Source: Listeria cornellensis FSL F6-0969 | GTDB taxonomy: Bacteria; Bacillota; Bacilli; Lactobacillales; Listeriaceae | Reading direction: 5' to 3' | DNA length: 64,000 nt | Assembly: GCF_000525855.1 (NCBI RefSeq) | Contig: NZ_AODE01000023.1 | Location: 1 to 64,000 of the forward strand | Part shown: in pieces, positions 1-9,800 of the stretch | Layout: every line of letters starts with the position of its first letter | Position numbering within the stretch: position 1 is the first letter of the stretch | Position numbers and translations under genes: made by a program | Notes under the pieces: generated by a model | What the model saw: only the letters and a program-made list of their open reading frames with translations | What the model was told of the DNA's origin: nothing | The model's database searches: none

Positions 1-102
1 TCTCTTATGAAGTATCACATGCTGAATTAGAGCCTCAATATGCATGAGAACGAAGTGAGCATGTAATCCATGTACTGCATCTTGTTTTGCGCCTGCGGAT
101 CT

Positions 103-260
103 AGCTCCGCGTGCCAGCCTCTCGGAATTTGTTGTGGTTTTTAGGAAGCATATTATGATTCCTTAGAACCTCAATATGAGTATGAATGAAATGAATATTC
201 GTTCCATATAATTGCGCCCCCTAACAAATTCTGTCGAGGCTAACGGGCACGCTCCGCTTT
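103..260 (-). repeat. Family A palindromic intergenic repeat, copy 1
   Basis: A long imperfect inverted repeat whose outer arms are GCGTGCCAGCCTCTCGG (from 109) and a partner ending GGGCACGC at 252. Read on the minus strand it matches the copies at 4707-4848 and 10492-10640, with the same internal words CTCATATTGAGG, TAAGGAATCA and CTTCCTAAAAACCACAACAA. The internal part folds into at least one further hairpin. It lies just upstream of the rpmG promoter, inverted relative to the other copies. No coding capacity is evident. Function is unknown; an RNA element or a non-autonomous mobile repeat are both possible. Confidence 0.75.
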
Positions 261-266
261 TCAGTC

Positions 267-296
267 TTGACTCAATTCCTCATTTAATGGTATATT
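267..296 (+). promoter_or_regulatory. Candidate sigma-A promoter of rpmG-secE
   Basis: TTGACT at 267-272 and TATATT at 291-296 are separated by 18 bases, about 70 bases upstream of the rpmG start. The match to the vegetative consensus is good but no start site is known. Confidence 0.55.
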
Positions 297-368
297 ATTA
301 TAGATGTAAAGTGTTGAATGGAGCGTTTGACGCTAAAAGCATAGAAATAAGCGGAGTTGATTGTGATT

Positions 369-518
369 ATGAAAAAGAAAACATCACTAGCCTGTTCAGA
401 GTGTGGATCACGAAACTATTCCATTGGTGTCGGCGGCACAGCGCGAACAGAACGGTTAGAAGTGAAGAAATTTTGCAGACACTGTAATAAGCATACACTT
501 CATCGCGAAACAAAATAG
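369..518 (+). CDS. rpmG: 50S ribosomal protein L33
   Basis: A 49-residue protein of the large ribosomal subunit. The translation begins [17 protein letters not shown] and carries two CxxC knuckles (Cys9/Cys12 and Cys36/Cys39), which marks it as the zinc-binding form of L33. It is followed after 20 bases by secE and then nusG, the usual Firmicutes order. The start is the ATG preceded by a GGAG about 14 bases upstream. The stop overlaps an in-frame GTG of the next reading frame, but that is not the secE start. Confidence 0.93.
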   Translation: MKKKTSLACSECGSRNYSIGVGGTARTERLEVKKFCRHCNKHTLHRETK

Positions 519-538
519 TGGATTTGGAGGGGTATAAC

Positions 539-718
539 ATGTCAGCAGTTTCAAGGTTTTTCCGTAATGTAAAGTCTGAAATGAGCAAGGTTACATGGCC
601 AACTGGTAAAGAGCTAAGAACGTATACGATTACTGTAATCATTGCCGTAGCTTGTATGGCTGTGTTCTTTATGGTCGTGGACTTTTTAATCGAGATGCTT
701 ATTCAGTTTATGCTATAA
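539..718 (+). CDS. secE: Preprotein translocase subunit SecE
   Basis: SecE is the small clamp subunit of the SecYEG channel in the cytoplasmic membrane. This is the short 59-residue Gram-positive form: a basic amphipathic segment (SRFFRNVKSEMSKVTWPT, residues 5-22) followed by a single transmembrane helix (about residues 33-56). The start at 539 is chosen over an upstream GTG at 518 because GGAGGGG lies 8 to 14 bases before it and the upstream GTG has no ribosome binding site. The partner secY is in this window at 44967. Confidence 0.93.
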   Translation: MSAVSRFFRNVKSEMSKVTWPTGKELRTYTITVIIAVACMAVFFMVVDFLIEMLIQFML

Positions 719-766
719 TACTAGGCTTTTTTAACAAAGAATGCTATAATACAATTATTGAGATAG

Positions 767-792
767 AACCCGGGACGTATTTCGGGTTTTTT
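767..792 (+). terminator. Terminator or attenuator between secE and nusG
   Basis: AACCCG (767-772) pairs with CGGGTT (783-788) and is followed by a T-run. A TATAAT hexamer lies at 745-750, so a transcript starting just after it would meet this hairpin at once. It may end rpmG-secE transcripts or attenuate nusG. Confidence 0.5.
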
Positions 793-862
793 TATTTTGG
801 GTAGTTTTTATATCTGAAATTAATATCAAAGAGGAGGATGACCCCAATTTGGTGGCGGTCAA

Positions 863-1405
863 ATGAGACAAATGGAAAAAAGTTGGTATGTTGTACACAC
901 CTATTCTGGTTATGAAAATAAAGTCAAAGCAAATCTTGAGAAACGTGTGGAATCAATGGGGATGTCGGACAAGATTTTCCGCGTTATGGTTCCGGAAGAA
1001 GAAGAAACAGAAGTAAAGAATGGCAAAACAAAAACATTGAAGCGTAAAGTTTTCCCAGGTTACGTGTTAGTTGAAATTATTATGACGGACGATTCTTGGT
1101 ACGTGGTTCGTAATACGCCAGGCGTGACTGGTTTCGTTGGTTCAGCTGGAGCTGGCTCAAAACCGACTGCGTTACTTCCAGAAGAAGCGGATCGGATTCT
1201 GAAGAGCATGGGCATGAACGAACGCCGTCAAGAAGCGGACTTCGAACTTGGCGAAACAGTAATGGTCAAAGAAGGACCGTTTGCTGAATTCTCCGGTAAA
1301 GTAGAAGAAATCGATAACGATAAAGCCAAAGCGAAAGTTATGGTCAACATGTTTGGTCGCGAAACACCAGTTGAGGTTGATTTCGACCAAATAGAAAGAC
1401 TGTAA
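863..1405 (+). CDS. nusG: Transcription termination/antitermination factor NusG
   Basis: NusG binds RNA polymerase and affects elongation, pausing and Rho function. The 180-residue protein has the NGN domain (WYVVHTYSGYENKVK near the start, KVFPGYVLVE, NTPGVTGFVG) and a C-terminal KOW domain (VKEGPFAEFSGKVEEID, residues about 134-150). The ATG at 863 is preceded by GGTGGCGG; an internal ATG at 872 corresponds to the start used by related NusG proteins, so the first three residues are uncertain. It follows secE, as in other Firmicutes. Confidence 0.95.
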   Translation: MRQMEKSWYVVHTYSGYENKVKANLEKRVESMGMSDKIFRVMVPEEEETEVKNGKTKTLKRKVFPGYVLVEIIMTDDSWYVVRNTPGVTGFVGSAGAGSKPTALLPEEADRILKSMGMNERRQEADFELGETVMVKEGPFAEFSGKVEEIDNDKAKAKVMVNMFGRETPVEVDFDQIERL

Positions 1406-1410
1406 GAAAA

Positions 1411-1518
1411 ATGAGTTTTGGTCTAACCGCAGCTATTGTTTCAGCCCTAATTGTAGTCATTGGAGTTATCGCGATGTTTGTTTGCGGCTCCATTATATGG
1501 CGTGCATTAAAAAAATAA
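1411..1518 (+). CDS. Possible small membrane peptide after nusG
   Basis: A 35-codon frame beginning six bases after nusG. The peptide is one hydrophobic helix (residues about 5-30) with a basic end, WRALKK. It could be translated by coupling to nusG, because no clear Shine-Dalgarno sequence precedes the ATG. No family is recognised, and it may be a chance hydrophobic frame. Confidence 0.3.
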   Translation: MSFGLTAAIVSALIVVIGVIAMFVCGSIIWRALKK

Positions 1519-1576
1519 ACAAGAGAGACTTGGATAAATGTCCGAGTCTTTCGTTGTTTTTAAGGAGGTTCTGTGG

Positions 1577-2056
1577 ATGACAGAATACGCTCAGTCAATC
1601 TATCTACAACTAAAAAGTATCGCATCACTATATGACATTGATTTTCACCTCTATTTCAAAAGCTCTGGCGGTTTTGGCGAGCTTTGTATGGATTGGAATG
1701 ACGTGGACGGTTATCTTTTATATGGCGACGAGCGTGGCGAAAGGCTTAGCTTGTATAAAACACCAGATTTCGACACTTTCAAATACGAAGTCTTTCTCCA
1801 TCTCGCTTTCCGAATGGGACTAGAGTATGAATTAAAACACCGCGACCTCGCCTATATCCGCAAAAATGAGGACGACCTACAAGGCGATACAAGAAAAATA
1901 GCATTTGAAGAAACTATCAGGCTGCTAGCGACGATTGACACCGATTGGGCTAGAAAAGCAGCAATCCATTACGCCGAATATCTCAACATGTGGCGCACCG
2001 AGAAAAACGTCCGATACGATTTTGACACCGCGACATTCATCGCCAAGCAATTTTAA
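1577..2056 (+). CDS. Hypothetical protein, possibly Imm63-like
   Basis: A 159-residue cytoplasmic protein between nusG and rplK. The start at 1577 has AAGGAGG eight bases upstream; a longer frame from 1538 lacks such a site. The sequence is acidic and has an aromatic-rich centre ([27 protein letters not shown]) but no signal peptide or membrane helix. Its general look recalls the Imm63 family of immunity-type proteins, but no toxin gene is adjacent and this assignment is a weak guess. It probably shares transcription with nusG. Promoter elements for rplK lie directly after its stop. Confidence 0.6.
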   Translation: MTEYAQSIYLQLKSIASLYDIDFHLYFKSSGGFGELCMDWNDVDGYLLYGDERGERLSLYKTPDFDTFKYEVFLHLAFRMGLEYELKHRDLAYIRKNEDDLQGDTRKIAFEETIRLLATIDTDWARKAAIHYAEYLNMWRTEKNVRYDFDTATFIAKQF

Positions 2057-2080
2057 AAAAGAGAACAGACAAAAAAAATC

Positions 2081-2109
2081 TTGCAATCCCGCGAGCTTAG
2101 TGTTATTCT
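2081..2109 (+). promoter_or_regulatory. Candidate promoter of rplK-rplA
   Basis: TTGCAA (2081-2086) and TATTCT (2104-2109) are spaced by 17 bases, about 90 bases upstream of the rplK start. Confidence 0.5.
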
Positions 2110-2198
2110 ATATGAGGTACAATTTGTGCTGTTTTAACGTGGGAGGGGAAATGATTAACCCCATTAAACCACATCACGGACTTAAGGAGGTGTGTCTC

Positions 2199-2624
2199 GT
2201 GGCTAAAAAAGTAATCAAAGAGGTAAAATTGCAAATTCCAGCAGGTAAAGCTAATCCAGCTCCACCAGTTGGTCCAGCACTAGGTCAAGCGGGTGTTAAC
2301 ATTATGGGATTCTGTAAAGAGTTCAATGCGCGCACAAGCGATCAAGCTGGTCTAATTATTCCTGTTGTGATTTCTGTGTATGAAGATCGTTCTTTCACAT
2401 TCATCACTAAAACTCCGCCAGCAGCAGTCTTGCTTAAAAAAGCAGCTAAAGTTGAAAAAGGATCAGGTGAACCGAACCGTAATAAAGTTGCGGTTGTGAA
2501 ACGTGCTCAAGTACAAGAAATCGCTGAACTAAAAATGCCAGATCTAAACGCAGCAAGTGTTGAATCTGCAATGCGTATGGTTGAAGGTACTGCGCGCAGC
2601 ATGGGTATTACGATCGAAGACTAA
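2199..2624 (+). CDS. rplK: 50S ribosomal protein L11
   Basis: L11 forms the GTPase-associated centre with 23S rRNA and is needed for RelA sensing and factor turnover. The 141-residue product starts at GTG 2199, which has AAGGAGG eight bases upstream; a longer frame in the same phase is not ribosomal. The N-terminal proline-rich loop ([23 protein letters not shown]) and the C-terminal rRNA-binding domain ([13 protein letters not shown]) are intact. rplA follows. Confidence 0.97.
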   Translation: MAKKVIKEVKLQIPAGKANPAPPVGPALGQAGVNIMGFCKEFNARTSDQAGLIIPVVISVYEDRSFTFITKTPPAAVLLKKAAKVEKGSGEPNRNKVAVVKRAQVQEIAELKMPDLNAASVESAMRMVEGTARSMGITIED

Positions 2625-2639
2625 TACCAATCATGTATT

Positions 2640-2800
2640 ACGCGTATCAGGAATAAGAAAAAGAACAACTGAACGAAGCGGGTCGAACCGTTTATCATAT
2701 TAGAGTAATACGTTCATCTTTTCTTATTTCAAATCAGATGTCGAATCTGGTTTACGTGGGAGGAAATTCCGATATAACCACAGAATAGGAGGAAAAAAGA
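2640..2800 (+). promoter_or_regulatory. rplA leader with hairpin, possible L1 autoregulatory site
   Basis: The 176-base gap between rplK and rplA contains an inverted repeat (GAATAAGAAAAAGA near 2650 pairing with TCTTTTCTTATTTC near 2716) and then a segment next to the rplA Shine-Dalgarno sequence that could mimic the 23S L1 site. L1 is known to repress its own mRNA in bacteria. The specific site is inferred, not demonstrated. Confidence 0.35.
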
Positions 2801-3490
2801 ATGGCTAAGAAAGGTAAAAAGTATCAAGATGCTGTCAAGCTAATCGATGCTGAAAAAGCTTATTCCGTTGAAGAAGCTGTTGAACTTGCTCAAAAAGCAG
2901 ACTTCGCTAAATTCGATGCAACTGTTGAAGTAGCATTTCGTTTAGGCGTTGACCCTAAAAAAGCAGATCAACAAATCCGCGGCGCTGTTGTACTTCCAAA
3001 TGGTACAGGTAAAACACAACGCGTATTAGTATTTGCAAAAGGCGAGAAAGCAAAAGAAGCTGAGGCTGCTGGCGCTGATTTCGTTGGAGAAGGAGACTAC
3101 GTAACTAAGATTAACCAAGGTTGGTTTGATTTTGATGTTATCGTAGCAACACCTGATATGATGGGTGAAGTTGGTAAATTAGGCCGTGTCTTAGGACCAA
3201 AAGGTTTAATGCCAAACCCTAAAACAGGAACAGTAACAATGGACGTAACAAAAGCCGTGAACGAAATCAAAGCTGGTAAAGTAGAATACCGCGTTGACAA
3301 GTCTGGTAATGTCCACACTGCGATTGGTAAAGTATCATTTGATGCTGCTAAGCTTGTTGAGAACTTCCGTACTATTAACGATGTTCTTCAAAAAGCAAAA
3401 CCTGCTGCGGCTAAGGGAGTATATGTAAAAAACGTAACCGTTACAACTACATTTGGTCCTGGTGTTAAAGTAGATCCATCTTCATTCTAA
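2801..3490 (+). CDS. rplA: 50S ribosomal protein L1
   Basis: A 229-residue L1 of usual length. The signature around [19 protein letters not shown] (residues about 155-175) and the domain II segment [18 protein letters not shown] are present. L1 binds helix H76 of 23S rRNA and helps release E-site tRNA. AGGAGG lies just upstream of the ATG. It follows rplK. Confidence 0.97.
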   Translation: MAKKGKKYQDAVKLIDAEKAYSVEEAVELAQKADFAKFDATVEVAFRLGVDPKKADQQIRGAVVLPNGTGKTQRVLVFAKGEKAKEAEAAGADFVGEGDYVTKINQGWFDFDVIVATPDMMGEVGKLGRVLGPKGLMPNPKTGTVTMDVTKAVNEIKAGKVEYRVDKSGNVHTAIGKVSFDAAKLVENFRTINDVLQKAKPAAAKGVYVKNVTVTTTFGPGVKVDPSSF

Positions 3491-3499
3491 GATTTTTCT

Positions 3500-3690
3500 T
3501 AGGTATGAACTTGACGGCGCTATTCTATTTTGGTAGAATAACAAAGTCGAAACAAAACAGAATATCCTAACCGTAGACAGCAGGCGCGTCTTGTACGCTT
3601 AATTTTGCCCGCCGAGGATTTTGAAAGTTAGTTCCATTGTGAATCTGGCTTGTGAACCCCTCACGTCTACGGTGTGAGGGGTTTCTTATA
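3500..3690 (+). promoter_or_regulatory. L10-type ribosomal protein leader with attenuator
   Basis: The 257-base rplA-rplJ gap holds the conserved leader word CCGTAGACAGCAGGCGC (near 3570) followed by a GC-rich pairing segment and a terminator-like hairpin, AACCCCTCAC (3655-3664) with GTGTGAGGGGTT (3672-3683) and a short T-run. This is the architecture of the Firmicutes L10 leader, where the L10(L12)4 complex binds the RNA and lowers rplJL expression. Confidence 0.75.
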
Positions 3691-3747
3691 TGCTTTGAAG
3701 TCGCTCTTGTGGCTTCAGAACAATCATGATGGAGGTGGAAAACAAAG

Positions 3748-4248
3748 ATGAGTACAATTTTAGAATTGAAACAAGGTGCTGTTAATGAAATCACTACGAA
3801 ATTCAAAGACAGTGCTTCTACAGTAATCGTTGACTATCGTGGTTTAACAGTTGCTGAAATCACCGAATTACGTAAACAATTACGTGAAGCTGGTATTGAT
3901 TTTAAAGTATACAAGAACTCGTTAATGCGTCGTGCTGCTGAAGCTGCTGGCTTAGAAGGCTTGAACGAAGTATTGACAGGTCCTAGCGCTATCGCTTTCA
4001 GTAATGAAGACGTTGTTGCTCCTGCTAAAATCATTAATGAATTTGCAGAGAAACACGAAGCACTAGAAATTAAAGCTGGTATCATCGAAGGTAAAGTATC
4101 TTCTGTTGAAGATGTTAAAGCTCTTGCTTCTCTACCATCACGCGACGGCTTACTATCTATGCTGCTTAGCGTACTTCAAGCTCCAGTTCGTAACTTGGCA
4201 CTTGCAACAAAAGCTGTTGCAACCCAAAAAGAAGAACAAGGTGCTTAA
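3748..4248 (+). CDS. rplJ: 50S ribosomal protein L10
   Basis: L10 anchors L12 dimers to the ribosome stalk. The 166-residue product has the N-terminal rRNA-binding domain ([21 protein letters not shown]) and the C-terminal L12-binding helix. GGAGGTGG precedes the ATG. It is preceded by its leader and followed by rplL with 79 bases between. Confidence 0.97.
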   Translation: MSTILELKQGAVNEITTKFKDSASTVIVDYRGLTVAEITELRKQLREAGIDFKVYKNSLMRRAAEAAGLEGLNEVLTGPSAIAFSNEDVVAPAKIINEFAEKHEALEIKAGIIEGKVSSVEDVKALASLPSRDGLLSMLLSVLQAPVRNLALATKAVATQKEEQGA

Positions 4249-4327
4249 TTTTCAACCCGGTGATTTTTCACCAACAACTAAATCGGCATAGTCCGAAAAA
4301 ATTATATTATAATGGAGGAATTTCAAA

Positions 4328-4696
4328 ATGGCTTTAAACATTGAAGAAATCATTGCTTCCGTAAAAGAAGCAACTGTACTAGAATTAAATGACTTAGTAA
4401 AAGCAATCGAAGAAGAATTTGGCGTAACTGCTGCTGCTCCTGTAGCTGCTGGTGCTGCTGCTGGTGGCGCTGCTGCTGAAGAGCAAACTGAATTCACAGT
4501 AGAACTAGCTTCTGCTGGAGATCAAAAAATCAAAGTCATCAAAGTGGTTCGTGAAATCACTGGTCTTGGCTTGAAAGAAGCTAAAGAAGTTGTAGACAAC
4601 GCTCCTAAAGCTCTTAAAGAAGGAATCACTAAAGAAGAAGCAGACGAAATCGTTGCTAAACTTGAAGAAGTTGGCGCTAACGTAGCTGTTAAATAA
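4328..4696 (+). CDS. rplL: 50S ribosomal protein L7/L12
   Basis: The stalk protein that recruits translational GTPases. The 122-residue product has an N-terminal dimerisation domain, an alanine/glycine-rich hinge (residues about 38-56) and the C-terminal factor-binding domain with [26 protein letters not shown] precedes the ATG. A terminator follows after a family A repeat. Confidence 0.97.
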   Translation: MALNIEEIIASVKEATVLELNDLVKAIEEEFGVTAAAPVAAGAAAGGAAAEEQTEFTVELASAGDQKIKVIKVVREITGLGLKEAKEVVDNAPKALKEGITKEEADEIVAKLEEVGANVAVK

Positions 4697-4706
4697 GAAA
4701 AGTGTA

Positions 4707-4848
4707 GCGTGCCCGTCAGCCTCGGCAGAATTTGTTAGAGTAATGATTGAATGTTCATTTCATTCACAACTCATATTGAGGTCCTAAGGAATCACAAAAC
4801 GCTTCCCAAGAACCACAACAATTTCCGAGAGGCTGGCACGCGAAACTA
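4707..4848 (+). repeat. Family A palindromic intergenic repeat, copy 2
   Basis: Outer arm GCGTGCCCGTCAGCCTCGG pairs with a 3' arm ending GAGAGGCTGGCACGC. Inside are a small hairpin GAATG...CATTC and the conserved words CTCATATTGAGG and TAAGGAATCA. It shares most of its sequence with copies at 103-260 (inverted) and 10492-10640. It lies between rplL and its terminator, so it is probably transcribed as the rplJL 3' untranslated region. Confidence 0.8.
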
Positions 4849-4851
4849 GAC

Positions 4852-4902
4852 AAGAAGAGCACCAAATTAGCCTTACGCTGATCTGGCGCTCTTCTTTTTT
4901 TG
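4852..4902 (+). terminator. Terminator of the rplJL operon
   Basis: AAGAAGAGCACCA pairs with TGGCGCTCTTCTT and is followed by a run of T. It separates rplL from the methyltransferase gene. Confidence 0.85.
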
Positions 4903-4928
4903 TACATAAGAAAGGTGGCAAAAAAAAC

Positions 4929-5534
4929 ATGAGCAACAAACACTACTATACGAAAAATAGTGATCTAGATCATAACCGTAAAACGTGGAATTTCGAATTA
5001 CGCGGCACCCAAATCAAATTTATCAGTGATGTGGGCGTTTTCTCTAAAACAACGGTTGATTTCGGTTCACGACTTTTGATTGAAACTTTCAAAGCGAGTA
5101 ACTCAACCGGAAAAATGCTAGACGTTGGTTGCGGTTACGGTCCAATCGGTCTCGCTTTTGCAAAAAGCTACCTTGATGCACAAGTGGACATGATCGACGT
5201 GAACGACCGCGCGCTAGAACTATCCACGGAAAATGCAGCGAATAATGGGTTGACGAATGTGCGTGTTTTTGAGAGTTCTGTATATGACGGTGTGACGGAT
5301 CGTGATTATACGGATATTATTAGCAATCCCCCAATTCGCGCGGGTAAAAAGATAGTGCATGAGATTCTGACTGGTAGCTTTGAGCGATTAGAAACGGGTG
5401 GAAGTCTGTGGATCGTCATTCAGAAAAAACAAGGCGGACCTTCTGCTGAGGCTAAGATGGAAGAGGTTTTCGGAAATGTGGCAGTCGTTGCGAAGGATAA
5501 GGGGTATTTTATTTATCGGAGTATGAAAGAATGA
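4929..5534 (+). CDS. RsmC-like class I SAM methyltransferase
   Basis: A 201-residue Rossmann-fold methyltransferase. The SAM-binding motif DVGCGYGPIG is at residues 65-74 and the catalytic NPPI motif (ISNPPIRAGK) at 131-140, both typical of the RsmC/YbxB group that makes N2-methylguanine in small-subunit rRNA. The position between rplL and rpoB matches ybxB of Bacillus subtilis. AAAGGTGG lies upstream of the ATG. The family is clear; the target nucleotide (G1207 in Escherichia coli RsmC) is inferred. Confidence 0.88.
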   Translation: MSNKHYYTKNSDLDHNRKTWNFELRGTQIKFISDVGVFSKTTVDFGSRLLIETFKASNSTGKMLDVGCGYGPIGLAFAKSYLDAQVDMIDVNDRALELSTENAANNGLTNVRVFESSVYDGVTDRDYTDIISNPPIRAGKKIVHEILTGSFERLETGGSLWIVIQKKQGGPSAEAKMEEVFGNVAVVAKDKGYFIYRSMKE

Positions 5535-5705
5535 ATGGAATTTAGTGGAGTTACTATTTCAATAGGAGGTGGTAACTTTTTTATGTAATTAATTAGCGGA
5601 ATTAGGTCTTTTTATATTCGGAATAACCAATATATTGATAATGCTAGGTTTTTATGTTCGTTTGGCATATAATAAAGGAAAACATATGAAAAGAGGATTC
5701 TATTT

Positions 5706-6563
5706 ATGAAAAAGGTATGGATCGCGATAGTATTACTGGTAGTTTTTCTCGGTGCCGCGTTTGTGCTTCAATTAAAGACGGTCACATCTAATGCTGAACA
5801 GTTAGATGTGCAAATTCTAAATCGAGCCGCGGTAAGTTCACCGAATATCAAGTTAGGCAACCGCGTAAAAATGAATGCTGATTTATTTGGCGGCAAGTTC
5901 ATGTACAAGCAGACGAAAGATATAAATGGCTATATTATTCCGTGGTCGGATACATACGCTAGTTATACGGGTTTAGGTAATGATGTCCAAGCTGGTAGAA
6001 TGGGTGAGACGAATGGAAGTACCGTTTTTGCGGAAGGAACTAGTCAAAAAATGTTACAATTTTATAATCCAGATATTAGTTATGGCGCGATAAATAATGA
6101 TTTGCAGAAGCTTTCTGATGACTTAAAAAAGGTCATGGAAGTAGCGATATCTTTCGATAAATCATATGAGTTACAAGATATTCTAGAAAAAATACCATCT
6201 AATTTGAATATCGCTTGGTTGTGGGTGGTTTCTGAAAACACGGATGGGGTATTAGATATGGATCAAGTTTATGGATTTGAAGGTTTGCAAAAGCCGGTAG
6301 ATCATGTTCCGGATAGCAAAGTATACCAAGCGAACTATCGTAACTTTGTTGCGGGATTAGATAGTTTGCGAACTAATTCTAGTAAGGCGGATACACTGTA
6401 CGAAGTTTATAGTAAACTAGATTTGAATGCAGTGAAATTCAAAGGCATCATCCTAACCGGCCAAGCAACCAACTTCAAACAAATCGCTGGCCAATCCTTC
6501 ATCCGCGCATCAGAAATCGGCGCTACGGCAGACATCGTCCCGTACATCAAACCGTACAAATAA
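5706..6563 (+). CDS. Membrane-anchored protein resembling anti-sigma C-terminal (Sigma_reg_C) proteins
   Basis: A 285-residue protein with an N-terminal membrane anchor (residues about 4-21) and a large extracytoplasmic part. The C-terminal stretch GIILTGQATNFKQIAG...SFIRASEIGATADIVPY resembles the C-terminal domain of sigma-factor regulators annotated Sigma_reg_C. No ECF sigma gene is adjacent, and the usual cytoplasmic zinc anti-sigma domain is absent, so a role in signalling is speculative. An upstream open stretch in another frame (5593-5709, hydrophobic, ending TTATGA over this start) may be a decayed small membrane gene. The product is not essential-looking and is probably lineage-variable. 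Confidence 0.6.
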   Translation: MKKVWIAIVLLVVFLGAAFVLQLKTVTSNAEQLDVQILNRAAVSSPNIKLGNRVKMNADLFGGKFMYKQTKDINGYIIPWSDTYASYTGLGNDVQAGRMGETNGSTVFAEGTSQKMLQFYNPDISYGAINNDLQKLSDDLKKVMEVAISFDKSYELQDILEKIPSNLNIAWLWVVSENTDGVLDMDQVYGFEGLQKPVDHVPDSKVYQANYRNFVAGLDSLRTNSSKADTLYEVYSKLDLNAVKFKGIILTGQATNFKQIAGQSFIRASEIGATADIVPYIKPYK

Positions 6564-6569
6564 TGAATC

Positions 6570-6617
6570 TTAGAAAGATGGCATCAACTAAGTCCTAATC
6601 GTTGACTCCGTCTTTTT
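6570..6617 (+). terminator. Terminator after the membrane protein gene
   Basis: AAAGATGGCATCAAC pairs imperfectly with GTTGACTCCGTCTTT and is followed by a T-run. Its 3' arm overlaps the -35 hexamer of the rpoB promoter. Confidence 0.6.
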
Positions 6618-6630
6618 ACTATGCTATTAT
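6602..6630 (+). promoter_or_regulatory. Candidate sigma-A promoter of rpoB
   Basis: TTGACT (6602-6607) and TATTAT (6625-6630) are spaced by exactly 17 bases, about 215 bases upstream of the rpoB start. A long leader follows. Confidence 0.65.
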
Positions 6631-6716
6631 AGTAAGATGCCAAAAGAATCGATATTGCCATATTTTAGCGGTGAGTATTGAAGAATTGCAGTTTTAGCCT
6701 GTTTGGTTCACATAGC

Positions 6717-6760
6717 AAGAAAATAGTGGTTTTCTTTGAGGAACCCGCTTTCTTTTTGTC
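6717..6760 (+). terminator. Attenuator-like hairpin in the rpoB leader
   Basis: AAGAAAATAGTGGTT pairs imperfectly with AACCCGCTTTCTT and is followed by T-rich sequence, about 90 bases before the rpoB start. The rest of the 217-base leader shows no gene. A regulatory role in rpoBC expression is inferred from position only. Confidence 0.4.
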
Positions 6761-6847
6761 TTTTTTAGGTATTTTTGCCAAGTTCCATTGTACTATTTTT
6801 GCTGCAATGTGCTTAATAAATTTAGTTTATTTGAGAGGGTGAATGAG

Positions 6848-9800
6848 TTGTCAGGTCAACTAGTTCAGTACGGAAGACATCGCCAACGTAGAAGTTTCGC
6901 TCGTATTAGTGAAGTGTTGGAGTTGCCAAACTTAATCGAGATTCAATCGAAGTCCTACCAATGGTTTTTGGATGAGGGATTACGTGAAATGTTCCGCGAT
7001 ATTTCTCCAATTGAGGATTTTGCTGGGAATTTGTCACTAGAATTTATCGACTACAATTTGGGAGATCCGAAATATTCAGTAGAAGAGTCGAAAAACCGTG
7101 ATGCGAATTATGCAGCACCATTGCGTGTAAAGCTACGTCTTATCAATAAAGAGACGGGCGAAGTGAAAGACCAAGAAGTATTTATGGGTGATTTCCCGCT
7201 TATGACCGAGATGGGTACGTTTGTTATCAATGGCGCCGAGCGTGTTATTGTATCGCAATTAGTACGTTCTCCGGGTGTTTATTTTAATGGAAAACTCGAC
7301 AAAAACGGTAAAAAAGGTTTTGGTTCTACTGTCATCCCTAACCGTGGGGCGTGGCTTGAGTATGAAACAGACGCGAAAGATGTTGTTCATGTAAGAATCG
7401 ACCGGACGCGTAAATTACCAGTTACTGTTCTTTTACGTGCGCTTGGATTCGGCTCCGATAGCGAAATTCTGGAATTAATCGGGGAGAATGACTACTTACG
7501 CAACACACTTGAGAAAGATAATACCGATAATGCGGACAAAGCATTGCTTGAAATTTATGAGCGCTTACGTCCTGGTGAACCACCAACAGTTGAAAATGCG
7601 AAGAGCTTGCTAGTATCGCGCTTTTTCGATCCAAAACGTTATGATCTAGCGAATGTTGGTCGTTACAAAATCAACAAAAAAGTGCATTTGAAGAATCGTT
7701 TATTTAACCAAACACTTGCTGAAACGTTAGTTGATCCAGAGACTGGTGAAATTATCGCTTCTAAAGGTGAAATTTTAGATCGTCGTAAATTGGATTCTAT
7801 TATTGAAAATCTTGAAAATGGCGTTGGTTTCCGTACGCTCCGTCCAACTGATGGTGTAATGGAAGATAGCATTGTTGTTCAATCTATCAAAATTTACGCG
7901 CCAAATAGTGAAGAGGAAAAAATTATCAATGTGATTGGTAATGCTTATATTGATGCGAGCGTGAAACATATTACGCCAGCTGATATTATTTCTTCTATCA
8001 GTTATTTCTTCAACTTGCTTCACGGAGTAGGCGACACGGATGATATTGACCATCTTGGTAACCGTCGTTTGCGTTCTGTTGGAGAACTTTTACAAAATCA
8101 ATTCCGTATCGGTTTATCCCGTATGGAGCGTGTGGTTCGTGAGCGTATGTCGATTCAAGACATGAGCACTGTGACACCGCAACAATTGATTAATATTCGA
8201 CCAGTTGTGGCATCCATTAAAGAATTCTTTGGTAGCTCGCAGTTATCACAGTTTATGGATCAGACCAATCCACTGGCCGAATTGACGCATAAACGTCGTC
8301 TTTCAGCGCTTGGACCCGGTGGTTTGACGCGTGAACGTGCTGGTTATGAAGTACGTGACGTGCATTACTCTCATTATGGTCGTATGTGTCCGATTGAAAC
8401 GCCTGAGGGACCGAATATTGGACTGATTAACTCCTTGTCCTCGTTTGCGAAAGTGAACAAGTTTGGCTTTATCGAAACACCATATCGTCGCGTTGATCCT
8501 GAAACGAACCGCGTAACAGATAAGATTGACTATCTGACTGCGGACGAAGAGGATAACTATGTAGTAGCCCAAGCGAACTCCAAATTGGACGAGCAAGGTA
8601 CTTTTACAGAAGAAGAAGTCATGGCACGTTTCCGTTCTGCCAATTTAGCTGTTGAAAAAGAACGAGTTGATTACATGGACGTATCGCCAAAACAAGTAGT
8701 TTCGGTTGCAACGGCATGTATTCCGTTCCTTGAAAATGATGACTCCAACCGTGCGCTAATGGGAGCCAACATGCAACGTCAAGCTGTACCGCTTCTTAAT
8801 CCTGAAGCGCCAATCATCGGAACAGGTATGGAACACGTTTCTGCCCGTGACTCTGGTGCTGCTGTCGTTTGTAAGCATGACGGTCTTGTAGAACACGTGG
8901 AAGCAAAAGAAATCTGGGTTCGCCGTATTTCCGAAGTGGATGGCAAAGAAGTTAGCGGTGGTATTGATAAATATACACTACGCAAATTTGTCCGTTCGAA
9001 TCATGGTACGTGTTATAACCAATCTCCAAACGTTGCAGAAGGGGACCGTGTAACAAAAGGCGAAATCCTTGGTAACGGACCTTCGATGGACTCAGGAGAA
9101 CTAGCTCTTGGTCGTAATGTTCTTGTAGCATTCATGACTTGGGACGGGTATAACTATGAAGATGCGATCATCATGAGTGAACGTCTTGTAAAAGATGATG
9201 TTTACACGTCGATTCATATTGAAGAATTTGAATCAGAAGCTCGTGATACGAAACTTGGACCTGAGGAAATGACTCGTGATATTCCAAACGTTGGGGAAGA
9301 CGCATTGCGTGACCTTGATGAACGTGGTGTTATCCGTGTCGGAGCAGAAGTAAAAGACGGCGACTTGCTCGTTGGTAAAGTAACGCCAAAAGGTGTAACC
9401 GAACTAACTGCAGAAGAACGTTTACTACACGCTATCTTCGGTGAAAAAGCCCGTGAAGTTCGCGATACATCACTACGCGTACCACATGGCGGCGACGGTA
9501 TTGTCCTTGACGTGAAAAGCTTTACACGTGAAGCTGGCGATGAGTTACCACCAGGTGTTAACCAACTCGTTCGTGTTTACATCGTTCAAAAACGTAAAAT
9601 TCATGAAGGCGATAAAATGGCTGGACGTCACGGAAATAAAGGGGTTATCTCTCGTATTTTACCAGAGGAAGATATGCCTTATATGCCAGACGGAACGCCA
9701 GTTGATATCATGCTTAACCCACTAGGTGTACCATCACGGATGAACATTGGACAAGTACTTGAGCTTCACTTAGGTATGGCAGCTCGTTACCTCGGCATTC

